NCBI GenBank assembly: GCA_000416005.1
Contig: KE356563.1
Coordinates: 918,710-926,518, forward strand
DNA from: Haloquadratum sp. J07HQX50
Lineage (GTDB): Archaea; Halobacteriota; Halobacteria; Halobacteriales; Haloferacaceae
DNA length: 7,809 nucleotides
Direction of reading: 5' to 3'
Shown here: one piece after another, positions 5,474 through 7,809 of the stretch
Layout of the letters: each line of letters opens with the position of its first letter
How positions within the stretch are numbered: position 1 is the first letter of the stretch
Program-made: the position numbers and the translations under genes
Notes under the pieces: model-generated
Databases searched by the model: none
The model's input: the letters and a program-made list of their open reading frames with translations, nothing else
Told to the model about the DNA's origin: nothing

Positions 5474-7809
5474 ATGACTGATCAATCAATAAATACAGAC
5501 GAATTAGCACTACCAATAAAGAGAACCGAAGGTGAAACGATTGAAGATCGGCTCACTGCGAATGCATATCATAATATACTTCCGGCACGATATCTCCGGA
5601 AGGATGCCAATGGAGACCTCGTTGAGTCTCAAGAGGACTTGTTCACACGTGTTGCGAAAAATATTGCACTGGCGGAGGCGATATATGAGGCTGAACATCA
5701 AGATAGGAAAGTTACAGTAGACCCATCACAACTCAAGCCGGATCATCCACGACGTGATGAGCTCGCTGCGGAAGTCTTCGGTGCAGGCGCCACTACCGAG
5801 AGTGACACCACTACAGTTCTCTCAGAATACAACGTCAACAAGTTTGCATACGATACTGTCGTTCCAGAATTACCCTCCTCGATTCGGCAATCCGTTGAGG
5901 AACAACGCGAGACATTTGAAAATCTCATGGAGAATTTGTCTTTTGTTCCGAACTCTCCAACACTGATGAACGCCGGTGATGAACTGCAACAACTCTCTGC
6001 ATGTTTCGTTGATTCCCCGGCAGATGACATTGATGATATCCACCAAACTGCAAAGGAGGCTGCCTCTGTATTCCAGTCAGGGGGAGGCATGGGCTATGCA
6101 TTCTGGCAACTTCGTCCATACGGGGATGCAGTCGGATCAACAGGAGGCATCGCCTCAGGCCCAATCACGTTCATGCGGACGTATGATCAGTTGTGTGAAA
6201 CGATTGCACAGGGCGGTGCACGTCGTGGTGCACAAATGGCTGTAATGCGTGTCAGTCATCCAGATGTCATCCAATTCATCCATGCGAAAAATAAGGATGT
6301 ATCGCTCGCACACACGCTTCGACTCAATGATCCGGATGACTTTACCCACACCAGGTTCGCTGATGCATTAGATGAGGCCCGCGAGCTTATTGATGAGGAA
6401 GGTCGTGTTCCGAAACATCTTCGAAATGCAGTCGAGGGACATTTGTCGAATTTCAATATCTCAGTGGGAGTGACGAACGACTTCATGGAGGCGTTGTTCG
6501 ACGGCGATGAATTCACCTTCACCAATCCGCGTACTGAGGAACCACATATCGCGACGCCACAGACGAAGGAACTGTACGATATGTTTGATTTGGGTGAGTA
6601 TGTTGAGGTGGGCGAGGTACTCTCGCTACCTGCACAGGTTCTGTGGAATCACATGATAGACGGGGCACACGAGAATGGTGAGCCAGGAGTCATCTACTTA
6701 GAGCGTGTCAACGAACAGCACTCATTCGATGTTGAACAGCATCCAGACCATCGGATCCTCGCTACAAACCCGTGTCTTCACGGGGATATGCAAGTAGCAG
6801 TTGCTGATGGTCGAGAATCGGTTGCAATCAAAGAGCTTGCAAGAGAGAGTCACGAAACACCGGTCTATACTCTTGACGAGAGTGGGGACCTCACGATACG
6901 TGATGCGAGCGCATTCAGAACCAGCAGGGATGCACAGATTGTTGAAGTTCACACCGACGGCAACACGACACTCAAAGTTACCCCCGATCACGAGGTTCGG
7001 ACCCGTAACCGCGGGTGGGTAGAGGCTGAGAGTCTTGACAATGGGGACTCACTGGAGATTCTCACGACATACGAGACTCCACCTGACGCCGAAAGTCAGG
7101 AAAAAGACCGCTGGTTGAATGCAGGGAACCGCATAAATCGGCTCGAACATCACCTGACCGAATCAAGGCCTGAGGTCAATAGCCCAGTGCGGGGAAGTCA
7201 CAAGATACCAGAGGCAGCCCCTCAGCAGACACTGTCCACAGTTACGGAAAATCATGAGGTGACAGGAGTGTCCGTCGCTGACTCAGCTGATGTGTATGAC
7301 CTTTCAGTTCCAGAGACACACAACTTCTATGCTGGAGTGAACGTGAGAGAGGACTGTGAAGCTCGCAGGGATGTATTTGTGAACGTTCATAATTGCGGCG
7401 AGCAACCTCTCGAAGAATATGAAGCCTGCAACCTTGGACATATCAATCTCTCGACGTTGGTCGCCGAAGATGCACCAGACTGGCGGGTTTGGTATGATGA
7501 ACACGGCTATTCATACGATGAGTTTGACGAAGCAGTAACAGACTTTCTCGATGAAGCAGTCGACTGGGCCGAATTTAATCATCGCATCGAGTTTGGGACT
7601 CGCTTCTTAGAGAACGTCGTGACGATGTCCGACTTTCCGGTTCCTGAAATCGAGACAAAGGTTCGCGAGATGCGAAAAATAGGTCTGGGAGTGATGGGAC
7701 TTGCTCAGATGTATATCCAGTTAGGTATTCAATATGGCACTGAAGCAGGGAATGAGGTTGCTCGTCAGATCATGATGCACATCAACCACGCATCAAAGAC
7801 GACAAGTCA
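5474..7809 (+). CDS. nrdJ: Adenosylcobalamin-dependent (class II) ribonucleotide reductase precursor with intein, 3' end outside the window
   Basis: The enzyme converts ribonucleotides to deoxyribonucleotides using a radical generated from coenzyme B12. The window shows 778 residues: N-extein 1-433, intein 434-640, then 138 residues of C-extein. No ATP-cone is seen at the N-terminus. Recognisable parts include SPTLMNAGDE (161-170), the first redox Cys C177 in LSACFVDSP, SGGGMGYAF (202-210), and IAQGGARRGAQM. Others are FNISVGVT, GEPGVIYLERVN, and NP/CGEQPLEEYEACNLGHINLS split by the intein. By comparison with Thermotoga NrdJ (N320, C322, E324, C333), the active set here is N432, C641, E643 and C652. 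After splicing the mature enzyme would be intact, with no frameshift or missing catalytic residue in the visible part. ATG 5474 is chosen because the following ELALPIKRTEGET segment matches family N-termini. It is transcribed alone as far as visible. Confidence 0.95.
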   Translation, partial: MTDQSINTDELALPIKRTEGETIEDRLTANAYHNILPARYLRKDANGDLVESQEDLFTRVAKNIALAEAIYEAEHQDRKVTVDPSQLKPDHPRRDELAAEVFGAGATTESDTTTVLSEYNVNKFAYDTVVPELPSSIRQSVEEQRETFENLMENLSFVPNSPTLMNAGDELQQLSACFVDSPADDIDDIHQTAKEAASVFQSGGGMGYAFWQLRPYGDAVGSTGGIASGPITFMRTYDQLCETIAQGGARRGAQMAVMRVSHPDVIQFIHAKNKDVSLAHTLRLNDPDDFTHTRFADALDEARELIDEEGRVPKHLRNAVEGHLSNFNISVGVTNDFMEALFDGDEFTFTNPRTEEPHIATPQTKELYDMFDLGEYVEVGEVLSLPAQVLWNHMIDGAHENGEPGVIYLERVNEQHSFDVEQHPDHRILATNPCLHGDMQVAVADGRESVAIKELARESHETPVYTLDESGDLTIRDASAFRTSRDAQIVEVHTDGNTTLKVTPDHEVRTRNRGWVEAESLDNGDSLEILTTYETPPDAESQEKDRWLNAGNRINRLEHHLTESRPEVNSPVRGSHKIPEAAPQQTLSTVTENHEVTGVSVADSADVYDLSVPETHNFYAGVNVREDCEARRDVFVNVHNCGEQPLEEYEACNLGHINLSTLVAEDAPDWRVWYDEHGYSYDEFDEAVTDFLDEAVDWAEFNHRIEFGTRFLENVVTMSDFPVPEIETKVREMRKIGLGVMGLAQMYIQLGIQYGTEAGNEVARQIMMHINHASKTTS
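6773..7393 (+). mobile_element. Mini-intein in NrdJ, 207 residues, no homing endonuclease
   Basis: The insert begins with Cys (TGT 6773-6775) and ends His-Asn before a Cys (TGC 7394-7396), the standard splice junctions. Block A is CLHGDMQVAVADG (intein residues 1-13). Block B is TLKVTPDHEVRT, with T70 and H73. Block F is VYDLSVPETHNFYAG (174-188). Block G is VHN/C with H206 and N207. All residues needed for class 1 protein splicing are present. Between blocks B and F there are only about 75 residues and no LAGLIDADG motif, so this is a mini-intein that cannot home by itself. The segment between blocks F and G is about 13 residues (VNVREDCEARRDV), longer than in compact inteins. Removing the insert restores the conserved NPCGEQPL sequence exactly. 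Confidence 0.93.

Noticed and set aside
6870..7260. Residual homing endonuclease in the intein
   Set aside because: The block B to block F interval is too short and shows no LAGLIDADG or HNH motif.

Overview
The window looks like chromosomal DNA from a haloarchaeon with moderate GC, most like a Haloquadratum-type genome. The evidence is acidic proteins, a haloarchaeal-type ribosomal protein L11 with a leaderless-looking promoter, an adenosylcobalamin-dependent ribonucleotide reductase, IS200/IS605-type TnpB genes of the haloarchaeal kind, and low coding density with decayed genes. The species assignment is inference from remembered family sequences; no search was run.

Layout, left to right. 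The left edge carries the N-terminal part of a TnpB-like protein on the minus strand (1-211). An intact M42-family metallo-aminopeptidase follows on the plus strand (456-1520). About 750 bases (1521-2267) hold no convincing gene, only short, possibly degraded ORF fragments. An IS200/IS605-type insertion of about 1.3 kb follows (roughly 2268-3592, minus strand, richer in GC than its neighbours). Its tnpB has one nonsense codon, two single-base deletions and a catalytic Asp-to-Glu change, but both hairpin ends are still visible. Next to it (3600-3660) is what looks like the right end of a second such element. Ribosomal protein L11 (3840-4316, plus) is intact. Facing it on the minus strand is a heavily decayed methionine sulfoxide reductase B gene (4343-4775), which contains a short insert resembling the IS right end at 3600-3660. 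About 700 bases without a gene (4776-5473) carry two inverted repeats with the same 11-nt spacer. The window ends inside a class II ribonucleotide reductase gene (5474 onward, plus), interrupted by a 207-residue mini-intein placed directly before the radical-bearing active-site cysteine.

The intact genes are housekeeping genes (protein turnover, ribosome, dNTP synthesis), each apparently transcribed alone; no operon is evident. The accessory content is selfish or decaying: TnpB elements, an intein and a dead msrB. I see no CRISPR array, tRNA, rRNA or defence cluster. The most interesting signals are the intein in the reductase active site, the TnpB remnant that keeps its structured 3' end after losing its protein, and the msrB pseudogene with its IS-like insert.
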